Below, one piece after another: positions 43,685 through 44,082 of a stretch of 44,082 nt of DNA (positions are counted from its first letter, which is position 1; every line of letters begins with the position of its first letter). The translations under genes were made by a program, and so were the position numbers. The notes below the pieces were generated by a model. The model had not been told where the DNA came from. It worked only from the letters and a program-made list of their open reading frames with translations, and did not search any database. Origin of the DNA: Porphyromonadaceae bacterium (GTDB lineage: Bacteria; Bacteroidota; Bacteroidia; Bacteroidales; UBA12481); the NCBI GenBank assembly GCA_007280905.1, contig QYQM01000019.1:1-44082 (forward strand). The letters are read 5' to 3'.

Positions 43685-44015
43685 ATGGATATTCTAAACA
43701 AAATCAAACAGATCCAGTCTCTTTCGGAAATCGGTATCCACTATTCAAAAAACGATTTCGAACTCATGCGCAACCAGGAGATTTCCGATTTGTGTTTCTC
43801 AGTTCTATCACAGATTACGGACATTCCCGAACAGGATCTGAAAGTAAAAATCATTGAATCTGATAGTCGGTTCTGACCCAATGGAAACATCTGATTATGG
43901 ATTTTTCGGTTTGGACAAGCTGCCGCCGCTGTCAACGCCAAGAAACACCCTCGGAGAAATGCATAAGCTATTTGATTACCATAACGGCACCCTCACAGAA
44001 CCGATGTTTGACTAA
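43685..44015 (+). pseudogene. Nudix hydrolase gene with the Nudix box deleted
   Basis: The first fragment (from ATG 43685, stop at 43876) encodes DILNKIKQIQSLSEIGIHYS, the N-terminal helical domain of two-domain Nudix hydrolases. In a different frame, about 43860-44015, the sequence VGSDPMETSDYGFFGLDKLP and then PLSTPRNTLGEMHKLFDYH matches the C-terminal end of the same proteins. The roughly 100-residue core with the Nudix motif (GX5EX7REUXEEXGU) is missing between them, and the fragments differ by one frame. So the gene is internally deleted and frameshifted. A TTG extension to 43619 has no family resemblance. Confidence 0.78.
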
Positions 44016-44053
44016 CAAAAGGTGGGGTGAGCTGAGTATTTAGCAGATGCTCT

Positions 44054-44082
44054 CACACCCACACCCACACCCACACCCACAC
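44054..44082. repeat. Tandem hexamer array at the window edge
   Basis: The unit ACACCC is repeated more than four times and runs off the end of the window. It may be a longer array cut here because assembly could not resolve it. Whether it is a natural microsatellite or an assembly artefact cannot be told from this end. Confidence 0.75.

Overview
The window looks like chromosomal DNA from a member of the Bacteroidota, probably an anaerobic or facultative Bacteroidales-like bacterium. This is inferred from moderate GC, few Shine-Dalgarno sites, TAnnTTTG promoter-like boxes, signal peptides ending in GQE or AQE, and an 11-subunit Nuo operon. No rRNA, tRNA or CRISPR array was seen. Both ends are open: the first gene lacks its start codon, and the last bases are a hexamer repeat where assembly probably stopped.

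Layout. 1-6.6 kb: triosephosphate isomerase (5' partial), a 1483-residue exported protein of unknown function, a YfcE-type phosphoesterase on the minus strand, a 33-residue exported peptide and RsmE. 6.7-12.2 kb: a transposase remnant, then an AmmeMemoRadiSam cluster made of a MEMO-AMMECR1 fusion, a polytopic membrane protein with a degenerate spermidine-synthase-like domain, and the radical SAM enzyme. 12.2-22.5 kb: a simple-repeat spacer and a complete nuoABCDHIJKLMN operon that lacks the NADH-oxidising genes nuoEFG. 22.5-29.6 kb: a small conserved protein, a PLP gamma-lyase-type enzyme, and a minus-strand sulfur region. The sulfur region holds a PsrABC-type polysulfide/thiosulfate reductase, two half-size YeeE/YedE transporters and a rhodanese-fold protein whose only cysteine is its last residue. 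29.7-35.2 kb: lipA-lipB, then a DmsABC-type S/N-oxide reductase. 35.2-37.5 kb: a decayed sodium/solute symporter, an iron-type alcohol dehydrogenase and a palindromic repeat element. 37.5-40.5 kb: an exported two-domain DUF1080 protein and a GH20 lipoprotein. 40.6-43.6 kb: a PAS histidine kinase, a deoxyhypusine-synthase-like enzyme and an agmatinase-family enzyme. 43.7-44.1 kb: an internally deleted Nudix hydrolase gene and the terminal repeat.

How the genes fit together. Two molybdenum enzymes of the Psr/Dms type and a complex I without the NADH module suggest anaerobic respiration of sulfur compounds and S/N-oxides through the quinone pool. The YeeE pair and the rhodanese-like protein probably handle reduced sulfur beside the Psr complex. 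The polyamine-related pair near the right end and the spermidine-synthase-like fold in the AmmeMemoRadiSam cluster share a polyamine theme, but nothing in the sequence proves a link. The most notable items are the AmmeMemoRadiSam cluster with its extra membrane enzyme and possible export signals, the cysteine-tailed rhodanese protein, and the decayed or palindromic elements at 35.2, 37.1 and 43.7 kb.
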